Positions 6,048 to 13,221 of a stretch of DNA of 14,585 nt are shown here, in pieces; position 1 is the stretch's first letter; every line of letters starts with the position of its first letter. This DNA comes from Syntrophomonadaceae bacterium (GTDB lineage Bacteria; Bacillota_D; Dethiobacteria; DTU022). The translations under genes and the position numbers were made by a program. Under the pieces are notes generated by a model that saw nothing but the letters and a program-made list of their open reading frames with translations, made no database searches and was not told the origin of the DNA. The stretch is from the NCBI GenBank assembly GCA_003551865.1, contig PUNU01000109.1, positions 1 through 14,585 on the forward strand, in the 5' to 3' direction.

Positions 6048-8540
6048 TTAAAAATACCCGTCGTTGTTATTGGAACGGCGATCGTTGTTAAAATCATTCC
6101 ACCAGATCGGGGAAGAATTGTCATCGCCCCCGTCTCCCTGGCCGCCTCCACTGCCGGTGTCATTTTCTTCTTCCGGGGGTTCGTCCGAACCACCGTTTTC
6201 TTCCGGCGGCTCCTGGGGTTCTTCACCCTCTCCAGGTTGATCATTTGGATCATCTCCATTATCAGGGAGATCACCGTTGGGATCGGGAATTCCGTTTTCC
6301 GGCTCCTCGGGTCCTTCAGTTTCTTCTTCCGTTTCTTCTTCCGGCTCTTCTTCCGGCTCTTCTATAATCTCGTGGAGGTGACAGCTTCTCCTCGGAATGT
6401 GCGCTTCAATAAAGTAATCACTGTTTATCGTCCCGGCGGCCCTGCAGGCTTCGGTCGGCCGCAGGCCTGATTCGGAACATACTTCCATCCTTATTATCCC
6501 ACCGGGCCGTGGAAAATCCCTTATTTCAAGATCCTTAAAAGCTTCCAGAAAAACTTCACGCAAAAAGGAAGTTGAATAGCGCCAGCCCTGCTGGATGCCG
6601 CCTATTTTCGGTTCGTCGTAACCCATCCAGAACGAAGCTATCAGGTTCGGAGTGTAAGCTACCAGGTAAACATCTTTCCAGTTTTGAGAGGTACCGGTTT
6701 TAGCGGCGACGGGGCGATCGATCTGCAGGGAGCGGCCGAGATATTTGCGGACAAAATCCTGCAGGATATCGTTGACAATAAAAGTGGTCTGGGGACTTAA
6801 AATCTGCCTGGGGTTAACTTCCTGCTCAAAGAGCACAGCACCGTGACGATCCTCAATCCGCTCCACGGTATGAAGGTCCACCCGCACTCCTTCATTGGCC
6901 AAAACACCGTAAGCCTGGGCCATATCAACAGCACTTACACCGTGGGTAAAACCGCCTAAGGTCAGGCTTAAGTTGTCTATTTCGTCGGAAGTAAAGGTGG
7001 TTATTCCCATTTCCCTGGCATATTCCACCCCGACACGTGGACCCAGTTTTTCAAATGCCCGCACCGCGGGGATATTGTAAGAATAATAGAGCGCTTCCCT
7101 GGCCGAGATCATCCCTCTAAACCGCAGGTCGAAATTCTGAGGCCTCCATCCCTGCGGGCCGGAATACGGAGAGTCATCCAGGGGGGTGCCGGCACCGGCC
7201 AGCACTCCCTCTTCAAAGGCGGGCGCATAAGTAATAACCGGTTTTATCGCCGAGCCGGGTGAGCGCAAAGAGGCAAAACGCAGCATTTCGTCTTTCTTCT
7301 TGTGGTAATCACGGCCGCCTCCCAGAGCTTTTATCCGACCGGTGGTGGGATCGGCAAGGACAATCGCCGCCTGGGGCTGGGCGATACCGCCTTCTTCATC
7401 AAGGAATTCCTCCATCTGTGACCAGCTCAGATCAACTCCGGCGGACATGTCTGTAATAGCTTCTTTTAACCGCGGTAAATCAACATAGAAAGTTGTTGGA
7501 TAAAGGTCGCTCCGGGCCAAAATGCCTTCTACGTGGCTCTGCATCCGGGGCTCCATGGTCGTATGAACGCGTAAGCCCCCGGTATATATAGCCTTATAGG
7601 CTTCTTCCCGGGATCCGATTGAAGGGATGTCCGACAAAATATCGATCAGTTCATAGTGAATAACATAATCTATAAAATGCGGGTGGGGATAGTCGGGTGA
7701 GCGTGGTTCAGCGTATTCGAATTCCTGTGCGAGGGCTTCACGGTACTCAGCTTCCGATAAAAAATCAAGCCGCTTCATGTTGGATAACACTGCACGCATG
7801 CGGGCTTCGGCCTCTGTTTCGCTGTCGTGGGGGTTATAACGATTGGGGGAATGCACCGCACCGGCCAGCATCGCCCCTTCAGCCGGGGTCAATTCCCCCA
7901 CACTCTTATCGAAATATGTCTGGGCGGCGGCTTCTACCCCGTAAGCACTGTTCCCGAAATAAACACGGTTCAAGTACATTTCCAGGATCTCTTCTTTGCC
8001 GTATCTACGCTCGAGCTGAATGGCCAGCCAGATTTCCTGAACTTTACGCCTGTATGTAATTTCCGGGCTCAAAAAAGCATTTTGGGCTAACTGCTGGGTT
8101 ATGGTGCTGCCGCCCTGGACAATTTTACCGGCCTGGAAGTTGGCATAGGCAGCACGTAAACTGCCGGAAATATCGAAGCCAAAATGCTTATAGAACCTTT
8201 CATCTTCTATGGCGATAAAAGCCTGCCTGACGTGCTCCGGCACCTCCTCCAAACCGACTACGATACGGTTTTGTTCCTGGTGCAGGGCGGCGAGCTGCTC
8301 ACCGTCACTGTCGTAAATATAGGAAGTCTCCACCGTGGCCAGGCGCGAGGGATCCAGGGGCGGGGTTTCACTTACATAATTAAAAACAACAGCCGCCGCC
8401 GCTCCTCCCGTTATGACGAACAATATAAGCAGGACAATGAATAAAACCTTCACTACAACGCCAAAACGGCAGGGCGGCTTGTTCTTTTTGGAAAGCGGCT
8501 TTCCTGATCTGTAGTTTATGGGTGTTTTCTTTTCCGCCAC
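6048..8540 (-). CDS. ponA: Class A penicillin-binding protein 1A (bifunctional transglycosylase/transpeptidase) with acidic tail
   Basis: 830 aa. Cytoplasmic basic N-terminus, one membrane segment (about 28-52), then glycosyltransferase family 51: EDERFYKHFG (112-121, catalytic Glu112), QGGSTITQQLAQN (142-154), RRKVQEIWLAIQLE (164-177). The transpeptidase domain has nucleophile Ser430 in SAIK (430-433), SYN (487-489) and KTGTS (614-618). Both activities look intact, so it polymerises and cross-links peptidoglycan. Cys688, Cys699 and Cys720 follow the domain. Residues about 724-830 are a low-complexity tail rich in Glu, Pro, Gly, Asp and Asn. The frame opens at 8585, but GTG 8540 has GGGAGG 9 nt upstream and gives a normal cytoplasmic leader, so I chose it. 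It stands alone with its own promoter. The symbol follows Bacillus usage. Confidence 0.95.
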   Translation of the reverse strand: MAEKKTPINYRSGKPLSKKNKPPCRFGVVVKVLFIVLLILFVITGGAAAAVVFNYVSETPPLDPSRLATVETSYIYDSDGEQLAALHQEQNRIVVGLEEVPEHVRQAFIAIEDERFYKHFGFDISGSLRAAYANFQAGKIVQGGSTITQQLAQNAFLSPEITYRRKVQEIWLAIQLERRYGKEEILEMYLNRVYFGNSAYGVEAAAQTYFDKSVGELTPAEGAMLAGAVHSPNRYNPHDSETEAEARMRAVLSNMKRLDFLSEAEYREALAQEFEYAEPRSPDYPHPHFIDYVIHYELIDILSDIPSIGSREEAYKAIYTGGLRVHTTMEPRMQSHVEGILARSDLYPTTFYVDLPRLKEAITDMSAGVDLSWSQMEEFLDEEGGIAQPQAAIVLADPTTGRIKALGGGRDYHKKKDEMLRFASLRSPGSAIKPVITYAPAFEEGVLAGAGTPLDDSPYSGPQGWRPQNFDLRFRGMISAREALYYSYNIPAVRAFEKLGPRVGVEYAREMGITTFTSDEIDNLSLTLGGFTHGVSAVDMAQAYGVLANEGVRVDLHTVERIEDRHGAVLFEQEVNPRQILSPQTTFIVNDILQDFVRKYLGRSLQIDRPVAAKTGTSQNWKDVYLVAYTPNLIASFWMGYDEPKIGGIQQGWRYSTSFLREVFLEAFKDLEIRDFPRPGGIIRMEVCSESGLRPTEACRAAGTINSDYFIEAHIPRRSCHLHEIIEEPEEEPEEETEEETEGPEEPENGIPDPNGDLPDNGDDPNDQPGEGEEPQEPPEENGGSDEPPEEENDTGSGGGQGDGGDDNSSPIWWNDFNNDRRSNNNDGYF

Positions 8541-8669
8541 CTGACAAATCCTCCCGCAGCAAGCATACTCAAACGCCCAAAGCAATCTTCATCCTGCATC
8601 GGCCATCAGGGTAATCAGACCTTTATTATCCGAACCTTACCGGCTTTGCAAGAAAATGGTCTTTTTATT

Positions 8670-8679
8670 ATTATAGCAC
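8670..8679 (-). promoter_or_regulatory. Extended -10 promoter of the PBP gene
   Basis: On the minus strand TGCTATAAT is a consensus -10 (TATAAT, plus-strand 8670-8675) with the TGn extension just upstream. No good -35 is seen 16-18 bp upstream, which is usual for extended -10 promoters. The leader to the GTG start would be about 120 nt. Confidence 0.6.
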
Positions 8680-8805
8680 AGCCGTCACTACCCCGGATTT
8701 ATATTCCCGGATATATATTAGACATTTTCAGCAGCCTTTTAGTTTCCAAATCCATATATTATTGAGCTGAAACAGCAGAGTTTAAAACGCTGAGACGAAA
8801 CATGT

Positions 8806-8832
8806 AAAAACAGATCCGGTTTTATTAACCGG
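8806..8832 (-). terminator. Terminator of the AOR-ligase-MoaD operon
   Basis: On the minus strand CCGGTT (8832-8827) and AACCGG (8821-8816) form a 6-bp GC-rich stem with a 5-nt loop, followed by ATCTG and a TTTTT tract (8810-8806). It lies about 22 nt past the MoaD-like stop. Nearby GGCCGG and CCGGCC (about 8834-8855) flank a run of eight T and could form an overlapping hairpin. Confidence 0.55.
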
Positions 8833-8854
8833 GGGCCGGATAAAAAAAACCGGC

Positions 8855-9154
8855 CTACCCTCCCGCGGCCGGTGGAAACAGGGCTACAACCGCCCCATCT
8901 TTCAACAGCGTCTCTTTCCCTTCCAGCTGTTTAATACTGCATCCGTCAAGCAAAATTAACAGCCCTACCGGATTATCTCCTTCGAACAGGGTCAGTTTGC
9001 CCCCGCCGGTATCAACCCGGTCGGCCAGTTCATAATCTCTGTGTAGAAGCCGGATTAAATCTACTACCTTTGCCCCCTCAGGCATATCGATCACCCGCTC
9101 TTTAAACCCAAGCATTTCACGTAAAAACAGGTAAGGTCTGACTGTAACTTTCAA
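8855..9154 (-). CDS. MoaD/ThiS-like ubiquitin-fold sulfur-carrier protein
   Basis: 99 aa with the start chosen here. It ends in FPPAAGG, and the C-terminal Gly-Gly is the hallmark of MoaD/ThiS carriers, which are adenylated by a MoeB-type enzyme and loaded with sulfur as thiocarboxylate. The start of the domain (KVTVRPYLFLREM) and the hydrophobic segment VGLLILLDG also fit the beta-grasp fold. It follows the ligase by 59 bp in the AOR operon. MoaD-like genes often accompany tungsten AORs, so it probably supplies dithiolene sulfur for the pyranopterin cofactor. The frame is open to a GTG at 9205, but that has no ribosome site. TTG 9154 has GGGGGT 5-6 nt upstream and begins exactly at the domain. 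A role in protein conjugation cannot be ruled out. Confidence 0.85.
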   Translation of the reverse strand: MKVTVRPYLFLREMLGFKERVIDMPEGAKVVDLIRLLHRDYELADRVDTGGGKLTLFEGDNPVGLLILLDGCSIKQLEGKETLLKDGAVVALFPPAAGG

Positions 9155-9213
9155 AAAATACCCCCAAAAGGCACCCTGCGTGACTGAAGACGGGGGATCT
9201 GGCACATTTATAC

Positions 9214-10887
9214 TTATAGTTTATTGAGTTCTTCTTCGCGCAGCTGCCGTTTAAAGATTTTCTCGGTAACTGTATAAGGAAGGCTGTCGCGGAATTCTAC
9301 CTGGCGCGGGACGGCATAGGGAGCGCACCTTTCCCGGCAGAATTCGATCAATTCTTCGGGCGTTACTTTACCGTGGTACTCATCCCTGAGCACGACAAAG
9401 GCCTTGATCCTTTCGCTTCCTTCCCGCTCGGGATCCGGAATGCCAATAACAGCGGCTATGGAAACGGCTTCATGCTGGTAAAGGACGTCATCGATAGTGC
9501 TGGTGTAAACTTTATATCCGGAAACATTGGCCATATCTTTGATGCGGTCGACCAGGTAAAAATAGCCATCTTCGTCCATACGGGCGATATCACCGGTAGG
9601 CAGCCAGCCTTCAACCAAACCGCTTCCTTCTTCGGGCCAGTAACCTTTCATCACCTGCGGCCCCTTGATATACATGTGGCCCGGTTCGCCGGGCGCGGCC
9701 TCCTCGCCGGTCTCTTCATCGATCAGTTTGACATCGGTATCCGGCACCGGCAGGCCGATGCTGTACTTCTGGCCGGCCGAAAAGCCGGTTATCTTGGTAA
9801 AACCGGTTAAATCAAGGTGGGTAGCCGCGCTGGTTTCGGTTAAACCGTAACCTTCAGAAACCGGCATCTTGATCTTTTCCGATATACCTTCACGCACCTG
9901 CGGCGGAAGATGAGAAGCCCCGGAAAGGATCTGGATCGGCATTCGGGGCAGGTCCTTCTCCTGCAGTTTTATCAGCTGTGTCGGCACCACTGCAGCCATG
10001 AAGGGCCGGTTTTCGGTCAGCACCCTGGCAATATAGTCCGTATCACGCGGATCCTGGATCAGGATCATACGCAGGCCCCAGTAAACTCCAAACAAGGCGC
10101 AGGATTCCCCGTAAGAATGGAACAAAGGCACGGCAATGCAGACAGAAGCTTTGCCCCGGATCGATTTTTCCAGCTTTTTCATGACCCAGGGCATCGCCTG
10201 CATGGTATTGGCATAGCGGTTGTAGTGGGTAAGCATTACCCCCTTGGGCACACCGGTGGAACCGCCGGTAAAAGCGAGGCAGGCAAGGTCACTGCGCGGA
10301 TCGATCTCAACCTCCGGGGAAACGGGCTCATATGAACTGACAAGCTCTTTAAAACTGTATGTCCCCGCCGGATTTTCCAGGCTTTCAGGTTCGTTCGGTG
10401 TGTAATCGAAAAGAGAGGTAAGAATAACATTTTTTAGCTTCGTATTCGGCTTGATATTTTCTATTCTCTCCAGCCGCTCTTCGATGCAAATTACCGTGCC
10501 GGCTCCAGACTCGCCGATCTCATACTCCAGCTCCCCTTCTTTATGCAGAATACTGCAGGGCACATGAACGGCACCGGTCTTAAGGATGGCAAAGTTGGCT
10601 ATCAGGTACTGCGGAGAAGACGGCAGTATGGTCGCCACTTTATCGCCTTTTTTGACCCCAAGATCGGCCAGGCCACAGGCCAGGCTGTCGGCAAACTCCT
10701 TCAGTTCCTTGTAGCTGATGCGCAGGCCAAAATAGTCAATTGCCGTAGCCCGGGGATATTGCTCCGCCGTATGATCCAGTATGGAGAACAGGGGCACTTC
10801 CGGGTATGGCTCCAGGCTTTGGTCCAGTTTATAAGGCCCCAGGCGGTAGCTTTTCAGCCAGGGTCTTTTTTCTTCCAGGTTGGTCAC
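9214..10887 (-). CDS. AMP-forming acyl-CoA synthetase / fatty-acid-CoA ligase (ANL superfamily)
   Basis: 557 aa, full length. It activates a carboxylic acid with ATP to an acyl-adenylate and then to acyl-CoA. Motifs in order: FTGGSTGVPKGVMLTH (206-221, phosphate loop), GYGLTET (346-352, adenine/AMP), TGD (431-433, ribose-binding Asp), DRIKDMANVSGYKVY (447-461, hinge) and the C-terminal catalytic Lys543. Two motifs are off-consensus: after the hinge it reads TSTIDD where most relatives have a P.E(I/V)E pattern, and the usual Gly before Lys543 is Glu542. The GTG start has GGAGG 8 nt upstream and lies 3 nt past the AOR stop (TGA-GCA-GTG), so the two are translationally coupled. It most likely converts the acid made by AOR into its CoA ester. 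Substrate chain length is not readable. Confidence 0.92.
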   Translation of the reverse strand: MTNLEEKRPWLKSYRLGPYKLDQSLEPYPEVPLFSILDHTAEQYPRATAIDYFGLRISYKELKEFADSLACGLADLGVKKGDKVATILPSSPQYLIANFAILKTGAVHVPCSILHKEGELEYEIGESGAGTVICIEERLERIENIKPNTKLKNVILTSLFDYTPNEPESLENPAGTYSFKELVSSYEPVSPEVEIDPRSDLACLAFTGGSTGVPKGVMLTHYNRYANTMQAMPWVMKKLEKSIRGKASVCIAVPLFHSYGESCALFGVYWGLRMILIQDPRDTDYIARVLTENRPFMAAVVPTQLIKLQEKDLPRMPIQILSGASHLPPQVREGISEKIKMPVSEGYGLTETSAATHLDLTGFTKITGFSAGQKYSIGLPVPDTDVKLIDEETGEEAAPGEPGHMYIKGPQVMKGYWPEEGSGLVEGWLPTGDIARMDEDGYFYLVDRIKDMANVSGYKVYTSTIDDVLYQHEAVSIAAVIGIPDPEREGSERIKAFVVLRDEYHGKVTPEELIEFCRERCAPYAVPRQVEFRDSLPYTVTEKIFKRQLREEELNKL

Positions 10888-10890
10888 TGC

Positions 10891-12768
10891 TCAGCCCTCC
10901 TTTACCTGTTCCCATACTACCGGAACAACTTCTTTAAGCCCCAGCTCATTTAGTTTTTCCGGCATTGGTTTGCCGCTCTCCGGATCCCAACCTCTCAGGC
11001 GGTAATAGGCCTCCAGCAAAAGAGGCAGTTCATTGACGTGCCCGGCCGCCGGCCCCTCGGGCAGGGGCTCATTAAGGAGACGCCCCGGCAGGGTGTCCCC
11101 ATCGGCGGTCAAACCTTCACGGTTGCTGAAAGCACGGGCCAGGTTGTAAACTCTTTCCCCGGCCTTTTTATATTCCTCGACGCTGATATTCCAGCCTGTT
11201 ACCAGGTTAACCAGTTTGACCCAGTCTTCGGCGCTTAAGCAAAGGCCCATAAACTTACAGCCCCCAACACAGTCGAAAGTGGTCAGCATTTCTTCGAGAT
11301 CCCGGGCCACTTTTACTTCATCCGGATCGGCTACAAAGGAATCTTTTATTTCACTGTCCTCGACGACAAGAAAGGGCACGTCGACAAGAGTCGGCCCCTG
11401 GACATAGGCGGTTATATGATCGCCGCCGCGGTTGGACGTAGCATAGGTCAGTCCGGTCATCTGCACCGCCCTGCTGTCGTAAGCCGGCAGTTCAAGGCCC
11501 TTGACATGCATGGCAAAGTGCTCACTGCCCTGCCCTAATTTTTCCGCCATGCGCATAGTGCCCTCGGCCAGAAGATCACCGATCCCTTCGCGGCGGGCTA
11601 TTAAAGGCACCAAATCGACAATCACATCGGGATCACCAAAATTAAGAGCTATACCACCGGTATGTTCGTCGGTCAAAATACCTTTTTCATAGCACTCCAT
11701 GGCAAAAGCAATTGTGCTGCCGGCCGAAATAGTGTCAAGCCCGTAATCATTGCACAGGTAACCGGCCGCGGTAATTGCCTCCAGGTCGCTGACAAAACAC
11801 ATGCCGCCAAATGTTCCTACAGTTTCATACTCCGGCCCTTCACCACTACGCCCGGCATGCTTGCCTTCCCTGATCTCCGTGCCGCGTCCGCATTCTACAG
11901 GGCAGGCAAAGCAGGTCACGTTCTTTACCAGGATATTGTCGGAAAGGGCGGGGCCGTTAATATCATCGGACTGTTCAAAAAGCCCGGTCTGCCAGTTGCG
12001 GGTCGGGAAACCGCCCCTCACGTTGACCAGGTCTAAAACTGCGTTGGTGCCAAAGGCCTGCAGAGTTATCTTTAAAAGCGCCTCGTCCATTAGTTCATAT
12101 AATTTTTTGGAATGCTCCTTGAACTGATCCGGCTCCTTAATCGCCACATCCAGGGTGCCCTTCGCCGCGATAGCTTTTAAGTTCTTCGAACCCATTACTG
12201 CTCCCAATCCACAGCGGCCGGCAGCGCGGCCTAAATCATTCATAATCGCCGCATACTTGACCAGGTTTTCACCAGACGGGCCGATACAGGCAACATTATG
12301 CTTGCCGCCCAATTCTTCCCGGATCCGGGCAGTCGTGGCGGGCACATCTTCCCCCCACAAATGGGAGGCATTTTTAAGCTCGGCCTTGTTGTCTTCCACT
12401 ACCAGGTAGACCGGCTCCGGTGAAACACCTTCAAAAATAATACCATCGTAGCCGCATTTCTTAAAATCTACACCCCAGCGTCCACCGGAATTGGCCTGGC
12501 CCCAGATCCCGGTCAGTGGAGATTTGGCAACCACACTGAAGCGGCCGGTGCTGGGTGCAATCACCCCTGTTAAACTGCCGGTCATGAAAATGAGGCGGTT
12601 TTCCGGGCCCAGAGGATCCGCCCCTTGCGGGACTTCATCCCAAAGATATTTTGTGGCCAGCCCCGCTCCACCAAGGAATTGTTTAAACATTTCTTCCGGC
12701 ACCGTCTCTTCAACAATTGAGCCCTCACTCAAGTTAACCCTCAACAACCTGCCGTAAAAACCGGACAT
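10891..12768 (-). CDS. aor: Aldehyde:ferredoxin oxidoreductase (tungstopterin enzyme)
   Basis: 625 aa, typical family length. It oxidises aldehydes to acids, passing electrons to ferredoxin, using a tungsten (or Mo) bis-pyranopterin and a [4Fe-4S] cluster. The N-terminal pterin-binding domain opens with GFYGRLLRVNL (3-13) and contains PSTGRFSVVAKSPLTG (72-87). Cluster ligands are C286-F-A-C289-P-V-E-C293 and Cys504 in DCVGGC (499-504), matching the DxxGxC pattern. NDYGLD (340-345) matches the other pterin motif, with Asn in the first place. The frame opens 19 codons earlier, but the ATG at 12768 follows GGGGGTG at 5-nt spacing and starts exactly at the family N-terminus. It is first in an operon with a CoA ligase and a MoaD-like carrier. 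A related family role (for example in aromatic acid metabolism) is possible but less likely. Confidence 0.94.
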   Translation of the reverse strand: MSGFYGRLLRVNLSEGSIVEETVPEEMFKQFLGGAGLATKYLWDEVPQGADPLGPENRLIFMTGSLTGVIAPSTGRFSVVAKSPLTGIWGQANSGGRWGVDFKKCGYDGIIFEGVSPEPVYLVVEDNKAELKNASHLWGEDVPATTARIREELGGKHNVACIGPSGENLVKYAAIMNDLGRAAGRCGLGAVMGSKNLKAIAAKGTLDVAIKEPDQFKEHSKKLYELMDEALLKITLQAFGTNAVLDLVNVRGGFPTRNWQTGLFEQSDDINGPALSDNILVKNVTCFACPVECGRGTEIREGKHAGRSGEGPEYETVGTFGGMCFVSDLEAITAAGYLCNDYGLDTISAGSTIAFAMECYEKGILTDEHTGGIALNFGDPDVIVDLVPLIARREGIGDLLAEGTMRMAEKLGQGSEHFAMHVKGLELPAYDSRAVQMTGLTYATSNRGGDHITAYVQGPTLVDVPFLVVEDSEIKDSFVADPDEVKVARDLEEMLTTFDCVGGCKFMGLCLSAEDWVKLVNLVTGWNISVEEYKKAGERVYNLARAFSNREGLTADGDTLPGRLLNEPLPEGPAAGHVNELPLLLEAYYRLRGWDPESGKPMPEKLNELGLKEVVPVVWEQVKEG

Positions 12769-12823
12769 TAAAACACCCCCATTTAATTTGGAAACATTGA
12801 AATAAATAAGCTTGCCCAATTTC

Positions 12824-12829
12824 ATTATA
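12824..12829 (-). promoter_or_regulatory. Probable -10 box of the AOR operon
   Basis: On the minus strand this is a perfect TATAAT. A poor -35 candidate, TTAGGC, lies 18 bp upstream inside the outer arm of the palindromic element, so an activator may be needed. Transcription would start near 12817, giving a leader of about 50 nt before the ATG at 12768. Confidence 0.5.
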
Positions 12830-12835
12830 TTATTT

Positions 12836-12976
12836 GTAACTACTCAGGCCTAACTCGCTATGCCATAGGGGACGGTTCCATCGTTTTCCCTTCGGCCTTC
12901 GCTGTGCTCAGGAACGCTCGAACCGTCCCCATGGCACCGCTTTTCACTCAACAAGGACAATAAACTGAGCAGTTAC
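12836..12976. repeat. Nested palindromic element (MITE- or REP-like)
   Basis: Outer arms GTAACTACTCAG (12836-12847) and CTGAGCAGTTAC (12965-12976) are complementary at 11 of 12 bases. Inner arms TGCCAT-A-GGGGACGGTTC (12861-12878) and GAACCGTCCCC-ATGGCA (12920-12936) pair over 17 bp with a single bulged A. The 41-nt loop can add CGTT/AACG pairs. The whole is about 141 bp, with no ORF and no terminal T tract. Size and nested symmetry fit a small non-autonomous mobile element or a REP/BIME-type unit moved by a transposase elsewhere. It could also act as a bidirectional transcript barrier between the divergent operons. Confidence 0.7.
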
Positions 12977-13072
12977 TATTGTTTTTAATATACAATGTTC
13001 GGTCAAAAAACACAATGTTTTTCCACACAAAGATCAGAAAAATAAAATATTTAATTCAGTGCATTAACTACT

Positions 13073-13100
13073 TTCGCATTACTGCCAAAAAAGTTATAAT
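13073..13100 (+). promoter_or_regulatory. Promoter of the SCP2-like/alcohol dehydrogenase operon
   Basis: -10 TATAAT (13095-13100) is a perfect match. -35 TTCGCA (13073-13078) matches TTGACA at four of six with a 16-bp spacer. Transcription would begin near 13107, leaving a leader of about 115 nt. That leader contains a purine-rich GGAAGGGGGGAA around 13150-13160 and CGCC/GGCG (13131-13134 and 13172-13175), which could close a stem. No known riboswitch is recognised. Confidence 0.55.
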
Positions 13101-13221
13101 TAAGTCAACATTGTGCTTTCATAATGATGACGCCAGTACTCGATCCAACGGAAGGGGGGAACTCGTTTCAAGGCGGGCCTTAATAATGCATTTTTAAAGA
13201 ATACCGGGAAGGAGTGTCAAG

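Larger units (their letters stand above)
8541..8854. other. Intergenic region between the PBP gene and the MoaD-like gene
   Basis: It holds the PBP promoter (8670-8679), a PBP leader of about 120 nt, and near 8806-8832 the terminator of the AOR operon. Between about 8700 and 8800 it is AT-rich with no ORF, repeat or other site that I can support. Confidence 0.5.
12793..13115. promoter_or_regulatory. Repeated ACAATGTT motif, candidate operators shared by the divergent operons
   Basis: ACAATGTT occurs at 12992-12999 and 13012-13019, direct copies exactly 20 bp apart (about two helical turns). An inverted copy, AACATTGTG, is at 13107-13115, and a 7/8 match, AACATTGA, at 12793-12800. The core resembles an odd palindrome ACAnTGT. 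The third copy overlaps the predicted start of the plus-strand promoter and the fourth lies just inside the AOR leader. The 12992 copy also forms ATTGT/ACAAT (12978-12996) with a 9-nt spacer. No regulator gene is present, so the binding protein is unknown. Confidence 0.4.

Noticed and set aside
8541..8585. ATG at 8585 as the start of the PBP
   Set aside because: GTG 8540 has GGGAGG at good spacing; the extra 15 residues include two adjacent Cys and are not typical of the PBP cytoplasmic leader.
12769..12825. Upstream start of AOR adding 19 residues
   Set aside because: The ATG at 12768 has its own GGGGGTG site and gives the normal AOR N-terminus; the upstream start would begin close to the predicted transcript start.
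12931..12946. Possible sigma-54 promoter beginning TGGCAC
   Set aside because: The -24 half is present, but the -12 half at the right spacing reads TTCA and lacks the required GC; it also lies in a palindrome arm.
12978..12996. Rex-type operator (TTGT...ACAA)
   Set aside because: The half-sites are short and the spacing is one base off the known Rex pattern; kept only as part of the unknown repeated motif.
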